Below, in pieces: positions 50,216-60,284 of a DNA stretch of 64,000 bases. The translations under genes and the position numbers were made by a program. Numbering within the stretch: position 1 is the first letter of the stretch; every line of letters begins with the position of its first letter. This stretch comes from Shewanella maritima (GTDB taxonomy: Bacteria; Pseudomonadota; Gammaproteobacteria; Enterobacterales; Shewanellaceae). The notes beneath the pieces are model-generated. The model saw nothing but the letters and a program-made list of their open reading frames with translations, was not told where the DNA came from and did not search any database. The stretch spans positions 4,465,501 through 4,529,500 of the forward strand of contig NZ_CP036200.1 of the NCBI RefSeq assembly GCF_004295345.1, given 5' to 3'.

Positions 50216-51331
50216 TTGTCTAATCCGCATCCAGATTATCAGTTACCTGATCAATTATTGTCCCAAGTTCTTGCTATTCTCGACGATTTCCAAGACCCAT
50301 ATTTAAATAAGAGTTTCATTGCTGCAGGTTTGGTAAACAAACTTGCCATTGAAGATAAGCGCTTGCAGCTAGGTTTGGTATATCCATACCCATGTATGAC
50401 TCAATACCGCGATACAGTTATGGCTGTGACCAACAAGCTCGCGGTATTGGATGAAATTGATGAAGTTGAATGTGAGATAGACTTTCAACCAGCAACATAC
50501 TCAGCTATTACCTCAGTAGCGCCGGTCAAAAATGTTAAGCAAGTGATTGCTGTTGCCTCTGGTAAAGGCGGCGTAGGTAAATCAACCACCGCGGTTAACT
50601 TAGCATTAGCCCTTAAAGCAGAAGGTGCTAATGTCGGTATTCTTGACGCTGATATTTACGGACCGTCAATCCCTATCATGCTGGGTGTGCCGCACTTTAA
50701 GCCTCAGTCTCCAGATGGCAAGATCATGACAGCGGCCGAGGCTCACGGCATTGCTGCGCAATCAATTGGTTTTATGCTAGCCGATGAAGAAGCTGCGGTT
50801 TGGCGCGGGCCAATGGCTGCGGGCGCACTGTCACAACTGTTAAATGAAACCCAGTGGCCTGAACTAGACTATTTAGTTATCGATATGCCGCCAGGAACCG
50901 GTGACATTCAGCTAACCTTATCGCAAAAGTTCCCTGTAAGCGGCGCTGTGATAGTCACCACACCGCAAGATATTGCACTTGCTGATGCCAAAAAAGGCAT
51001 CACCATGTTTAACAAGGTGAGTATTCCTGTACTTGGTATTGTTGAGAACATGAGCTTCCACTTATGCCCAGAATGTGGTCATAAAGAGCACCCATTCGGA
51101 ACCCATGGTGGTAGTGCGATTGCTGAGCGATACAATGTGCCTTTATTGGGCGCACTGCCGCTAAATATTAATATTCGCGAGTCGATGGATGATGGCGCGC
51201 CATGTGTCGTGAGTCAGCCAGAAAGTGAAGTTGCGGGCATTTACCGCGAGATAGCTCGCAAATTAGGTGCACAGCTAGCCCAGCAAACGGTACAATCTAG
51301 CATCGCAATCAGTATTACAGACGACGAATAA
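50216..51331 (+). CDS. mrp: Mrp/ApbC iron-sulfur carrier ATPase
   Basis: 371 residues. An N-terminal MIP18-like domain (about 1-95) precedes a ParA-type ATPase with the deviant Walker [18 protein letters not shown] (about 118-134) and [20 protein letters not shown]. The Cys pair CPECGHKEH (about 284-292) binds the bridging 4Fe-4S cluster. It carries Fe-S clusters to apoproteins. The start is a TTG with GAGGAG eight bases upstream; the ATG at 50211 is out of frame. Confidence 0.95.
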   Translation: MSNPHPDYQLPDQLLSQVLAILDDFQDPYLNKSFIAAGLVNKLAIEDKRLQLGLVYPYPCMTQYRDTVMAVTNKLAVLDEIDEVECEIDFQPATYSAITSVAPVKNVKQVIAVASGKGGVGKSTTAVNLALALKAEGANVGILDADIYGPSIPIMLGVPHFKPQSPDGKIMTAAEAHGIAAQSIGFMLADEEAAVWRGPMAAGALSQLLNETQWPELDYLVIDMPPGTGDIQLTLSQKFPVSGAVIVTTPQDIALADAKKGITMFNKVSIPVLGIVENMSFHLCPECGHKEHPFGTHGGSAIAERYNVPLLGALPLNINIRESMDDGAPCVVSQPESEVAGIYREIARKLGAQLAQQTVQSSIAISITDDE

Positions 51332-51339
51332 GGTTTTAT

Positions 51340-51978
51340 ATGAATTCACAGCAATGTGTCATTATTGGAATTGCTGGCGCGTCTGCGTCTGGTAAGAGCC
51401 TAATTGCTAACACTATTTTTAACGAGCTATGCCGCGATTTGGGCACAGATCAAATTGGTGTGATCAATGAAGATGCTTACTACCGTGACCAGAGTCACCT
51501 CACCATGGATGAGCGTGTTAAGACTAACTATGACCATCCTAAGGCGCTTGATCATGAGTTATTGGCGAGCCACCTTCGCGAGTTAAAAGCACTAAAGCCG
51601 GTAGAGATCCCGACTTATAGTTACACCGAGCACACGCGTATGGAGCAAACCCAATGTATGAGCCCGAAAAAGGTGATTATTTTGGAAGGTATTTTGCTGT
51701 TAACCGATCCAAAATTGCGTGAGCTGATGGACGCGAGTGTATTCATGGATACGCCTTTAGATATTTGTTTTTTGCGCCGCCTACAGCGTGACGTGCAGGA
51801 AAGAGGGCGCACCATGGAGTCTGTAATTAGTCAGTACAAAGCAACGGTTCGGCCTATGTTCTTGCAGTTCATTGAACCGTCAAAACAATACGCTGATATT
51901 ATCGTGCCACGTGGCGGCAAAAACCGCATTGCAATCGATATTCTTAAAGCGCGATTACAGCACTTGTTGGGCAAATAA
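51340..51978 (+). CDS. udk: Uridine/cytidine kinase
   Basis: 212 residues. It phosphorylates uridine and cytidine with GTP or ATP. P-loop [15 protein letters not shown] (about 10-24), [22 protein letters not shown] and [14 protein letters not shown] are family marks. It starts eight bases after mrp ends, so the two are co-transcribed. Confidence 0.96.
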   Translation: MNSQQCVIIGIAGASASGKSLIANTIFNELCRDLGTDQIGVINEDAYYRDQSHLTMDERVKTNYDHPKALDHELLASHLRELKALKPVEIPTYSYTEHTRMEQTQCMSPKKVIILEGILLLTDPKLRELMDASVFMDTPLDICFLRRLQRDVQERGRTMESVISQYKATVRPMFLQFIEPSKQYADIIVPRGGKNRIAIDILKARLQHLLGK

Positions 51979-52040
51979 CCAATGGGCAATTAGCTGAGGT
52001 TAAAAGCATTGCTAATTAACCCTTGCTAATGCAGTCTAGA

Positions 52041-52067
52041 AAGAGCCGTTATTACGGCTCTTTTTTA
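52041..52067 (+). terminator. Rho-independent terminator of mrp-udk
   Basis: A 9-bp stem (52041-52049 with 52054-52062) and a T run, 62 bases behind udk. Confidence 0.88.
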
Positions 52068-52104
52068 TATGAGATTTTGTACCTGCGTACTTATGGGATG
52101 AGTC

Positions 52105-52941
52105 ATGACGCAAAACCTAGACACTAACGTATGGGTCAATCAAGATGAGGCTGGCACCATAAGCCCGTTTGATCGCGGACTTGCTTATGGCGATGGCTTA
52201 TTTGCTACCATTCAAACAAATAATGGCGTTATTTTATTGCTTGATGCCCATTTAGCACGTTTGCATCAAGGTGCTGTTAGGCTCGGTATCAATTGGTCGC
52301 CAACTGAATCTTTTATTGCTCATCTAAAGCAACTGGCTGCTAGTAATCCTAATCATTGTATTAAGGTAATATTGTCTCGCGGCAATGGTGGGCGCGGTTA
52401 TATGCCGCCAGAGCATGCAAAGCTTACCGAAATTACCTCGGTGCACCCGTTGCCTTCGCATTATCCGATTTGGCAGCGTGAGGGCATTAAGCTTGCGCTG
52501 TCTGAAGTTGAGCTTGGCAGACAACCATTGCTTGCCGGTATCAAGCACTTAAATCGTCTGGAGCAAGTGTTGATTAAGGCGCAGCCCCTTGCAAATGATG
52601 TTCAAGATTGGCTTGTTGTCGATACTCAAGGCAAAGTGATTGAATCGTCAATGGCGAACCTGTTTGCGATTAAATCAAGTAAGGTCTATACGCCGTCAAT
52701 GGCATACTCTGGTGTGGCTGGTGTTACCCGTGAACGGGTAATTGATGCTTTGCTGCAATTTGGGCTGAGTGTGGAGTGTACTGAGTTTGATGTTACTTTC
52801 TTGCAAAGCTGTGATCATGTGATGCTCAGCAATAGTCTATTTGGCGTGGTTGACGTGACTACAATAGGTAACCAGGTTTTTGAGCGTTTTGCTGAAACTA
52901 AAAAGCTTACTGAGTTAATCTATGCAAACGAAAAGCGCTAA
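52105..52941 (+). CDS. pabC: Aminodeoxychorismate lyase
   Basis: 278 residues, class IV PLP fold. It releases pyruvate from aminodeoxychorismate to give 4-aminobenzoate for folate. FDRGLAYGDGLFATIQ at the start, the PLP Lys in GIKHLNRLEQVL (about 149), ESSMANLFAI and GVAGVTRERVID are present. First gene of the conserved pabC-mltG-tmk-holB run, though 190 bases separate it from mltG. Confidence 0.93.
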   Translation: MTQNLDTNVWVNQDEAGTISPFDRGLAYGDGLFATIQTNNGVILLLDAHLARLHQGAVRLGINWSPTESFIAHLKQLAASNPNHCIKVILSRGNGGRGYMPPEHAKLTEITSVHPLPSHYPIWQREGIKLALSEVELGRQPLLAGIKHLNRLEQVLIKAQPLANDVQDWLVVDTQGKVIESSMANLFAIKSSKVYTPSMAYSGVAGVTRERVIDALLQFGLSVECTEFDVTFLQSCDHVMLSNSLFGVVDVTTIGNQVFERFAETKKLTELIYANEKR

Positions 52942-53131
52942 CACAAATGCTTCGTGTAAGAGGTGGCAGTTAGAGGCACTTTAGGATTAATAGCTTTGAG
53001 CGAAAGGCAATGGTTATAATGGCGCGATTCAAGCTTAAGACCACTATGGTTGCCGACTTGCTAAAATCTCAGTGCTAAAAACTCAGCGCTTAAAAAGCGA
53101 TAATGATTGATGACAATTATAATTACAGGTT

Positions 53132-54139
53132 ATGACAAAAATAATTAAATGGATTTTAGCCAGTACCTTTACTTTGGCTAGTGTGGCGATTGTTGCTGCT
53201 TATTGGTTTACCCAACAGTTAAGTGCATTTCCACAGCAACAGCTTTCCCTTGATGCGCCAATCGAGATAGAGATCACTCGCGGTAATACTGCTATCGGTT
53301 TAGTTCATCGGCTACAAAATGATGGCTTAATCACCGATGCCTGGAAAATGAAATACCTGCTTAAACTTGAGCCACATTGGGCGCAAATCAAAACGGGATT
53401 ATTTGCGCTACAGCCGGGTGACAACCTAGCGGACGTATTAAATCGCATTAAATCTGGTGAGCAAATGGTGTTTTCTGTCACCTTGATCGAAGGAAAAACC
53501 ATTAAAGAATGGCAAGCATTGCTCAATGAACAATCAAGACTGACCGTCGATGAAGATGTGTTCAATAAGGTATTAGCAAAACACGGTGATACGTCTGGGC
53601 TTCCAGAGGGCAAATTTTATCCTGACACTTATCAATTTCATGCCGGCGACAGCGCGCAAAGTGTGCTTGAGCGTAGTTATTTGCGTATGCAGACGGAGAT
53701 TGACAATGCCTGGCAACAACGTGATCCGCAGTTAAAGTTAAAAACACCTTATGAACTGTTGATCATGGCGTCGATTATCGAAAAAGAAACTGCGCAATCG
53801 ACTGAGCGTGATTGGGTGTCAGCGGTGTTTAATAATCGTCTGAAAAAGGGCATGCGTCTGCAAACGGACCCAACCGTGATTTATGGCATGGGCGATCGCT
53901 TCAACGGTAATATTACTCGTAAAGACTTACGCGAGCATACGCCATTTAATACATATAGAATTAATGGTTTACCACCAACCCCAATTGCTGCGCCAAGCCG
54001 CGCATCGTTAATCGCAGCAGCCAAGCCTGCTGACGTCGACTATTTGTATTTTGTGTCGCGTAATGATGGCACTCATGTGTTTTCAACCAATCTTCGCGAT
54101 CACAATAATGCTGTTAATAAATTTCAGAGAAACCAATAA
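53132..54139 (+). CDS. mltG: Endolytic murein transglycosylase MltG
   Basis: 335 residues. An N-terminal membrane anchor (about 7-28), a LysM-like region, then the YceG domain with the catalytic Glu in [13 protein letters not shown] and [38 protein letters not shown] end. It cuts new glycan strands in the periplasm. Its stop overlaps the tmk start (TAATG). Confidence 0.96.
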   Translation: MTKIIKWILASTFTLASVAIVAAYWFTQQLSAFPQQQLSLDAPIEIEITRGNTAIGLVHRLQNDGLITDAWKMKYLLKLEPHWAQIKTGLFALQPGDNLADVLNRIKSGEQMVFSVTLIEGKTIKEWQALLNEQSRLTVDEDVFNKVLAKHGDTSGLPEGKFYPDTYQFHAGDSAQSVLERSYLRMQTEIDNAWQQRDPQLKLKTPYELLIMASIIEKETAQSTERDWVSAVFNNRLKKGMRLQTDPTVIYGMGDRFNGNITRKDLREHTPFNTYRINGLPPTPIAAPSRASLIAAAKPADVDYLYFVSRNDGTHVFSTNLRDHNNAVNKFQRNQ

Positions 54140-54771
54140 TGAGTTTAGGTAAGTTTATCGTCATTGAAGGCCTAGAAGGTGCGGGCAAGTCATCTGCAAT
54201 CGAGTTAGTTAAGCAGGTTATCACCGAGTTTACTGAGCAAGAGCCAGTATGTACTCGCGAGCCTGGTGGCACTCCACTTGCCGAGAAAATGCGCGATTTA
54301 GTGAAAATTGCTGATGAATCGGATCCACTATGTGATGAAGCAGAGTGTTTATTATTCTATGCTGCACGTACCCAGCTTATCGCCAACGTCATCAAGCCTG
54401 CACTTAACAAAGGTCAATGGGTGTTGGGTGACCGTCACAACTTATCTTCACTTGCGTATCAGGGCGGTGGTAGAGGGTTAATGACACTCGTGCAATCTAT
54501 CAGTGATATTAGCTTGCAAGGCTTCAAACCTGATTTAACCTTATACCTTGATATTGACCCTAGACTAGGGCTTGCTCGTGCAGCACAGCGTGGTGAGCTC
54601 GATCGCATCGAGACGCAAAAGATTGCCTTTTTTGATAGGGCACGTGAAACCTTCTTATCATTTGCAGATCAAGACGAATCAATTGTGGTCATTGATGCCT
54701 CACAGCCGATGGAAAAGGTGCATCAAGATATACGTAGCCAGCTTAATCAACATTTAGCAAATTTAAACTAG
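54139..54771 (+). CDS. tmk: Thymidylate kinase
   Basis: 210 residues. It phosphorylates dTMP. P-loop [16 protein letters not shown] (about 9-24), DR(H) motif in [17 protein letters not shown], and the LID-type [14 protein letters not shown] are seen. Translationally coupled to mltG; holB follows 20 bases later. Confidence 0.97.
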   Translation: MSLGKFIVIEGLEGAGKSSAIELVKQVITEFTEQEPVCTREPGGTPLAEKMRDLVKIADESDPLCDEAECLLFYAARTQLIANVIKPALNKGQWVLGDRHNLSSLAYQGGGRGLMTLVQSISDISLQGFKPDLTLYLDIDPRLGLARAAQRGELDRIETQKIAFFDRARETFLSFADQDESIVVIDASQPMEKVHQDIRSQLNQHLANLN

Positions 54772-54791
54772 ACGTTTGGGAAGGAAGACCA

Positions 54792-55787
54792 TTGCCTTTT
54801 AAATCGAGCAGCCCAGATACTGCGCTAAATTCTATTGTGCTTAACCATGGCGAGCTGCCATGGCTTAGTGCAATGACGCAGCAGTTTTATCGACAAGTTG
54901 TTGATGAGCACTACAGTCATGCATACATGCTTAATGCCGATAAGGCTTATGGCGGTGAATTGCAGGCCAGTGTGATGGCGCAAGCTGTACTTTGCTATAA
55001 CCCAAGTGAACAAGGCGCTTGTGGTCATTGTAAGAGCTGTCAATTGATTGCTGCTGGCTCACACCCTGATCTACACCTTGTGGCACCTGATGGGCATCAG
55101 ATTAAAGTCGATCAAATTCGTCAGCTTTGTAGCAGTCTCAGCCAAACGGCTCAGCAGGGTGGGCGACGTGTTGCCGTTATTCATCAAGCAGAAAGACTTA
55201 ACCTTGCCGCGGCAAATGCGCTGTTGAAAACATTAGAAGAGCCAGGTCAAGAGACCTTGATTATTTTGCAAGTGAATCATGGTGCTCAGTTGCTGGCAAC
55301 CATTAAGAGTCGTTGTCAGGCTCTAGAGTTTACCCGCCCCAATAAAGCACAGCTGTTGTCCTGGTTAGGGGCATTGAATATTCAGCTACCGCTAGATAAA
55401 AACGATAAACCTCAAGATGTTACCTGGTGTATTGGCATTCTCGGTGGTCCAATTGCTTTGGTTGACAGTTTAGCTAACGGACGCTATCAACAATTACTTG
55501 CCTACCGACAGGATTGGGCACTTGCCGCTAAACAAGGCTATGTGAGTGGGGAACTTAGCAAGGTAAGTGAGGAGCAAATAATTGATGCTCTTAATGTTTT
55601 TTATTTGTACTTACGCCAATATGTGTTAAAAAATACCAAGACATCACCTTTTATTCAGGCTAAAATTATTTCACTTGCAGGTGAGGTGATGCAGATGTGT
55701 CAACGCTTGTCGAGTATGCCAAACGTCAATACGACGGCTTTATGTCAGCAGTACATCATTTCTTTTAGGCAACTAATTTTGTCTTAG
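54792..55787 (+). CDS. holB: DNA polymerase III delta-prime subunit
   Basis: 331 residues. Clamp-loader subunit. Zinc module CGHCKSCQ with an upstream Cys (about 75-90), GGRRVAVIHQAERLNLAAANALLKTLEEP and the SRC motif in TIKSRCQALEF are present. As usual for delta-prime it lacks a working P-loop. The start is a TTG with AAGGAAG upstream. Confidence 0.93.
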   Translation: MPFKSSSPDTALNSIVLNHGELPWLSAMTQQFYRQVVDEHYSHAYMLNADKAYGGELQASVMAQAVLCYNPSEQGACGHCKSCQLIAAGSHPDLHLVAPDGHQIKVDQIRQLCSSLSQTAQQGGRRVAVIHQAERLNLAAANALLKTLEEPGQETLIILQVNHGAQLLATIKSRCQALEFTRPNKAQLLSWLGALNIQLPLDKNDKPQDVTWCIGILGGPIALVDSLANGRYQQLLAYRQDWALAAKQGYVSGELSKVSEEQIIDALNVFYLYLRQYVLKNTKTSPFIQAKIISLAGEVMQMCQRLSSMPNVNTTALCQQYIISFRQLILS

Positions 55788-55821
55788 CAACAACTATGTT
55801 ATTGGAATATGTGAATTTATT

Positions 55822-56148
55822 ATGGTCGATTTAGTTGTTAACTACGATACATTACATCAGCTTTACCGTGCTTATATGCCGTTTATTAAGCCCGCAGGGC
55901 TGTTTGTTGCAACAACAGAAAGCCACTTTTTGGGTCAAGAACTGACTATTTCTTACCGTTTACCTGGCGCTTCACAATCAAATGAGTTTCAAGGCACAGT
56001 CGTTTGGATTAATCCACTCGGTGCATCAGGCGGTCGTCCTGCCGGTATCGGTTTGAAGATCAACACCGAAGCGGAAAGCCATAAGCATCATATTGAAAAG
56101 CTATTGTCCCATGAGCTTTCTTCAGGAGATTTGACCTGCACTATGTAG
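55822..56148 (+). CDS. pilZ: PilZ domain protein, type IV pilus type
   Basis: 108 residues. Compact PilZ fold without the RxxxR and D/NxSxxG residues that bind cyclic-di-GMP, as in the founding PilZ of Pseudomonas, which is needed for type IV pilus assembly and also lies beside holB. GTVVWINPLGASGGRPAGIGLKI is the family stretch. Confidence 0.88.
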   Translation: MVDLVVNYDTLHQLYRAYMPFIKPAGLFVATTESHFLGQELTISYRLPGASQSNEFQGTVVWINPLGASGGRPAGIGLKINTEAESHKHHIEKLLSHELSSGDLTCTM

Positions 56149-56191
56149 GTCGGTATCCTCTGCGCTTTATTCACCATAGAACCTGCTAAAC

Positions 56192-56974
56192 ATGTTAATT
56201 GATTCACACTGTCACCTTGACCGTCTTAAATCTGCGCCAGATCAACCGAGTTTAAAAGCCATTATTGATGGCGCGAAAGCACGCGGCGTTGATTATTTTC
56301 TTTGCGTTAACGTGCGTCAGCAAGGTTTTGAAGCCATGCGCGATAAAGTGGCTGAATTTGAAAATGTGTTTTTATCTTCAGGCGTGCATCCGCTTGATGT
56401 GCAAGACGGCTTAAACGTGGAGCAAATTCGCCAATTCGCCGCCGAAAAGCGCGTGGTTGCGATCGGTGAGACTGGGCTAGATTATTACTATGCTAACGAA
56501 ACTAAAGCTCTGCAGCAAAGCTGCTTTGAGCAGCAAATTGCACTTGCCGTAGATATCGATAAACCGCTGATTGTCCATACTCGTGATGCCCGTGAAGATA
56601 CCATTGCTATGTTGAAAAACGGCAATGCTGACAAAGTAGGCGGGGTACTGCATTGCTTTACCGAGAACTGGGAAATGGCGAAAGCGGCTATAGACTTAGG
56701 TTTCTATATCTCAGTTTCAGGCATTGTTACGTTTAAAAATGCAGGTGAACTACGCTCGGTGATCCGAAAAGTCCCTAAAGACAGATTGTTAGTCGAGACT
56801 GACGCACCGTATCTTGCGCCAGTGCCGCACCGAGGTAAAGAGAATCAGCCAGCTTATGTGCGTGATGTTGCCGAGTTTGTTGCTGAGCTGCGTGGTGAAA
56901 AGTTTGGAGATCTTGCCAACTACACCACAGAGAACTTCTTCAACTTGTTCACTCAGGCTAAAAGCCTTATTTAG
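56192..56974 (+). CDS. ycfH: TatD-family metal-dependent hydrolase (YcfH type)
   Basis: 260 residues. TIM-barrel with the metal ligands: DSHCHLDRL (about 4-12), GETGLDYYY (Glu about 92), IVHTRDA (His about 128), GVLHCFTENW (His about 153) and ETDAPYLAP (Asp about 205). A probable deoxyribonuclease. Ends the pabC-ycfH run. Confidence 0.95.
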   Translation: MLIDSHCHLDRLKSAPDQPSLKAIIDGAKARGVDYFLCVNVRQQGFEAMRDKVAEFENVFLSSGVHPLDVQDGLNVEQIRQFAAEKRVVAIGETGLDYYYANETKALQQSCFEQQIALAVDIDKPLIVHTRDAREDTIAMLKNGNADKVGGVLHCFTENWEMAKAAIDLGFYISVSGIVTFKNAGELRSVIRKVPKDRLLVETDAPYLAPVPHRGKENQPAYVRDVAEFVAELRGEKFGDLANYTTENFFNLFTQAKSLI

Positions 56975-57037
56975 TTTGAGTTTGAATTTCTTCTTAAGTT
57001 AACAGCGCCAGTTTCTAAATAACTGCGTTGCTACAGT

Positions 57038-57076
57038 AAGCCTTAACATTGAATTATGTTAAGGCTTTATTTTTTG
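57038..57076 (+). terminator. Rho-independent terminator of the pabC-ycfH run
   Basis: A 12-bp stem (57038-57049 with 57056-57067) and a T-rich tail. It lies in the 344-bp gap 56975-57318 between converging genes. Confidence 0.88.
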
Positions 57077-57100
57077 GTGACAGGCTACAAATTTCAGACA

Positions 57101-57133
57101 AAAAAAGACCCAAAACTATCCAATTGTTTTGGG
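57101..57133 (-). terminator. Rho-independent terminator of rsmF
   Basis: An 8-bp stem (57109-57116 with 57126-57133) followed on the minus strand by a T run (57101-57106). A smaller 6-bp hairpin (57145-57160) lies between it and the rsmF stop. Confidence 0.8.
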
Positions 57134-57318
57134 CCTAGGGGAATGGCTCTTCTCAGAGCCGTGCGCTATCTTCAATTCAAGATGAATAAATTATAGACAG
57201 TGATTTTGGTTTTGCACAAATTCTACACAAGTTTTGCACAGTTTTTTGTTGATAAAAATGTATCTATTTATAACCTATTGAATTAGCGTTTCTTATTTAA
57301 CTGGCAGCTTTCGTTTGA

Positions 57319-58791
57319 TCAATAGTGATAAACCCTGTCGTGGACTAAATCTCTTGGTAAGCCATTTTTTAGTCTGTGACCGAGAAACTTCATTACACCT
57401 AAAGTAACTTGATGTAAGGTGACGATTAACTCGCCATTGTTGTAGCTCGCAAGCTTTGTTTGTTGAGCGTCGTTTAGTTCGCTAACTTGAATATCGCGCC
57501 CCATTAAAAATAGTTTGGCTTGTTCTGGGGTGAGCTCAAATCTGTGTTGAGTATCAATTTGGTTGTTGGTGTCTACTGTAGTTAAAGCAATCACTGCCTC
57601 GTGACGGATTTTGAAGCCCTTTTTCAAAATATCGGCCAGCTTGAAGCCAATCCGCTGAAAGCGCATCTTACCGACAAACTCATCGAATGCTTGCGGGAAT
57701 AACCAAATTTCTTCATCGCGGACTTTGGCGTTAAAGTGCTCAGGTATCGATAACCCAATGTTATCTAGGTAGACTTGCAGCTGCGAAAGTTGCTTACTAC
57801 TGATATCGCTAAACGGGAATTTGCGTTGCGGCTTTGGTTGCTTTTTAGCTCGTTCAACTGAAGTTAGCTTGTTGATTTTGGCAACAAAAAAGCCCTCGCT
57901 ATCATAAATTTGCGGCCAAACATGTAGAAAGCCTTCTTCAGTTGTGGCCTTGTCGGCATCTTCAAACAAGTTAGCCAAACTTTCAAACTCTACTGCTTCA
58001 CCAAATACTTGCTTGAGGTGATGACATACAGCTTGGTTTTCAGCGCGGCTTAATGTACAGGTTGAGTAAACTAAACTGCCACCGGGTTTTAAGGCTAAAA
58101 ATGCAGATTCGATGAGATCTTGCTGGGTATCACCAATTGCTTCGACATCACTAATGTCCCAACTTTTTAGTGCATTAGCATCTTTACGCACCGTACCTTC
58201 ACCGCCACAAGGCGCATCGAGTAAGATAGCGTCAAATTGCTCATACATGTATTCGCCAAACACACGACCGTCAAAGTGGGTGAGGGCGCAGTTACTTACG
58301 CCCATACGCTGAACATTAGCGTGCAGCACTTTTACTCGGCTAGACGAGTACTCATTGGCAACGAGTAGCCCTTGATTGTTCATTAAAGCGGCGAGCTGAG
58401 TCGATTTAGAGCCTGGCGCTGAAGCAACATCGAGCACATAGTGATCACTAAAATCATCGTTATCACATGCTGAGAATAATGCGGTTGGCGGCAACATAGA
58501 GCTGGCTTCTTGAATATAAAACAGGCCTTGCAAGTGCTCGACAAGATTACCCAGGTTTGCGTCATCTTCAACGGTTATCCAAAAGCCAGAGTCGCACCAA
58601 GGAATAGGCTCAAATTGCCAACCATGGGGATGCATTAACTGCTTAAACTCGTCTACCGAAATTTTTAAGGTATTCACTCGGATTGATTTACGCAGTGGGC
58701 GCTGACAATATTCAATTAAATCATCAATATTGAGGTGTTCAGGCAGCTCTTGCTCGATATGTTTGATAAAGTTAGGGTTGATATTTGCCAT
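57319..58791 (-). CDS. rsmF: 16S rRNA m5C1407 methyltransferase RsmF
   Basis: 490 residues. Catalytic part (about 1-310) with VLDVASAPGSKSTQLAALM (SAM loop), the PC motif LLDAPCGGEGTVRKD and the STCTLSRAENQAV Cys; then the C-terminal PUA-like domain of RsmF. It methylates C1407 of 16S rRNA. In E. coli rsmF (yebU) also lies next to letAB; here the SpmA-SpmB gene separates them. Confidence 0.95.
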   Translation of the reverse strand: MANINPNFIKHIEQELPEHLNIDDLIEYCQRPLRKSIRVNTLKISVDEFKQLMHPHGWQFEPIPWCDSGFWITVEDDANLGNLVEHLQGLFYIQEASSMLPPTALFSACDNDDFSDHYVLDVASAPGSKSTQLAALMNNQGLLVANEYSSSRVKVLHANVQRMGVSNCALTHFDGRVFGEYMYEQFDAILLDAPCGGEGTVRKDANALKSWDISDVEAIGDTQQDLIESAFLALKPGGSLVYSTCTLSRAENQAVCHHLKQVFGEAVEFESLANLFEDADKATTEEGFLHVWPQIYDSEGFFVAKINKLTSVERAKKQPKPQRKFPFSDISSKQLSQLQVYLDNIGLSIPEHFNAKVRDEEIWLFPQAFDEFVGKMRFQRIGFKLADILKKGFKIRHEAVIALTTVDTNNQIDTQHRFELTPEQAKLFLMGRDIQVSELNDAQQTKLASYNNGELIVTLHQVTLGVMKFLGHRLKNGLPRDLVHDRVYHY

Positions 58792-58929
58792 TGAGTTTTG
58801 CGGTCATGCTAAGTTTGCAGCGATCATACCTTAACTGGCTGCACTTGTATGCGAAAGCGTGATCTAGTTTGGTTGAATTGACTTGAAAATCAACTATTGC
58901 ATCAACGCTGATAAATAATTGGAGCTTGT

Positions 58930-60156
58930 GTGTTAAATCGAGTTTGGTTTACGTTTTTTATCGTCGCTGCACTAGCGATAACCGCTCAGCTTTTTTCGGG
59001 CAATACTCAGGTTCTGCATGAAAGTGTCGCTGGCATTTTCGCTAGTGCTAAGCTGGCTGCGGAAATCTCGCTTGGCTTAATCGGCGTACTTGCACTGTGG
59101 ATGGGGCTAATGCAAGTTGGTGAGAAAGCTGGCGTTGTTGGTGTATTTGCCAAAGCCTTTGAGCCCTTGCTTGCCAAATTAATGCCAGAGGTGCCAAGAG
59201 GGCACAGAGCATATGGCAGTGTGACGATGAACCTCACTGCGAATATTTTAGGGCTAGATAACGCAGCTACACCACTGGGCTTGAAAGCAATGAACGATTT
59301 GCAATCGCTTAACCCAAACAAGTCCGTTGCCACCAACGCCCAAATATTGTTTTTGGTGCTCAACACATCCTCAGTCACCTTAGTGCCGGTCACGGTTTTT
59401 CTATACCGAGCACAGCAGGGAGCGACGGCGCCAGCAGATATTTTTTTACCGATTTTATTAGCAACAACATGCTCAACGCTGGTGGGCTTAATCATTGTCG
59501 CCTTAGTGCAGAGGATATCTTTACTTAACACAGTGGTACTTGGCTATGGCATGGTGATAGTTTCCCTGCTTTGCGCGTTAGTTTGGAGCCTCGTTGGTTT
59601 AACAAGTGAAGCGATTGGTGCGGTTTCTACAGCATTAGGTAATGGTATTTTGCTATTACTTATCTTGAGTTTTGTGCTGGTAGCTGGCGTTAGGCGTGTT
59701 GCCGTGTATGACGAGTTTATCAGTGGTGCTAAACAAGGGTTTGAGCAAGCAATTAAGCTTATTCCATACCTACTTGCCATGTTGCTCGCGATTGGCCTGC
59801 TTAGGAGTTCAGGAGCACTAGACTATTTACTCAGTCTGGTAGCCGCAATAGTCAGTGCATTTGGCGCCGACACTCGGTTTATTGATGCGATGCCAACAGC
59901 CTTGATGAAGCCATTTAGCGGCTCGGGTGCGCGGGCTATGATGCTGGAAACCATGCAGCATCATGGCGTTGACTCTTTCGCAGGTAGACTAAGCGCAGTA
60001 TTGCAGGGTAGCACTGAAACCACCTTCTATGTATTAGCTGTGTATTTTGGCTCAGTTGGGATCAAACATGGTCGACATGCTTTGGGCTGTGGACTTGCCG
60101 CAGATTTTGCTGGGATTGTCGCTGCGATATCTGTTTGCTATTGGTTTTATGGCTAG
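58930..60156 (+). CDS. SpmA-SpmB fusion, nucleoside-recognition membrane protein
   Basis: 408 residues, about ten transmembrane helices. Two halves each correspond to one of the Bacillus spore maturation proteins: SpmA (about 1-190; MNLTANILGLDNAATPLGLKAM, FLVLNTSSVTLVP) and SpmB (about 210-408; EQAIKLIPYLLAMLLAIGLL, PFSGSGARAMM, TETTFYVLAVYFGSVGIK). Similar fusions occur in many non-sporulating proteobacteria; the transported or sensed molecule is unknown. The start is a GTG with GGAG upstream. Confidence 0.88.
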   Translation: MLNRVWFTFFIVAALAITAQLFSGNTQVLHESVAGIFASAKLAAEISLGLIGVLALWMGLMQVGEKAGVVGVFAKAFEPLLAKLMPEVPRGHRAYGSVTMNLTANILGLDNAATPLGLKAMNDLQSLNPNKSVATNAQILFLVLNTSSVTLVPVTVFLYRAQQGATAPADIFLPILLATTCSTLVGLIIVALVQRISLLNTVVLGYGMVIVSLLCALVWSLVGLTSEAIGAVSTALGNGILLLLILSFVLVAGVRRVAVYDEFISGAKQGFEQAIKLIPYLLAMLLAIGLLRSSGALDYLLSLVAAIVSAFGADTRFIDAMPTALMKPFSGSGARAMMLETMQHHGVDSFAGRLSAVLQGSTETTFYVLAVYFGSVGIKHGRHALGCGLAADFAGIVAAISVCYWFYG

Positions 60157-60241
60157 GGTAAATTTGTGTTTGATGGTTTTATGTAAGCCAAGTTAATCCT
60201 AGTAAAGTTACGCGGATAAAGCGCATATGTTTGAAAGTAAA

Positions 60242-60265
60242 AAAGCCAGCGTGACTGCTGGCTTT
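60242..60265 (-). terminator. Rho-independent terminator of letB
   Basis: A 9-bp stem (60242-60250 with 60257-60265) and a T run on the minus strand, 20 bases behind the letB stop. Confidence 0.87.
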
Positions 60266-60284
60266 CGTTATAAAAAGATAAGAG

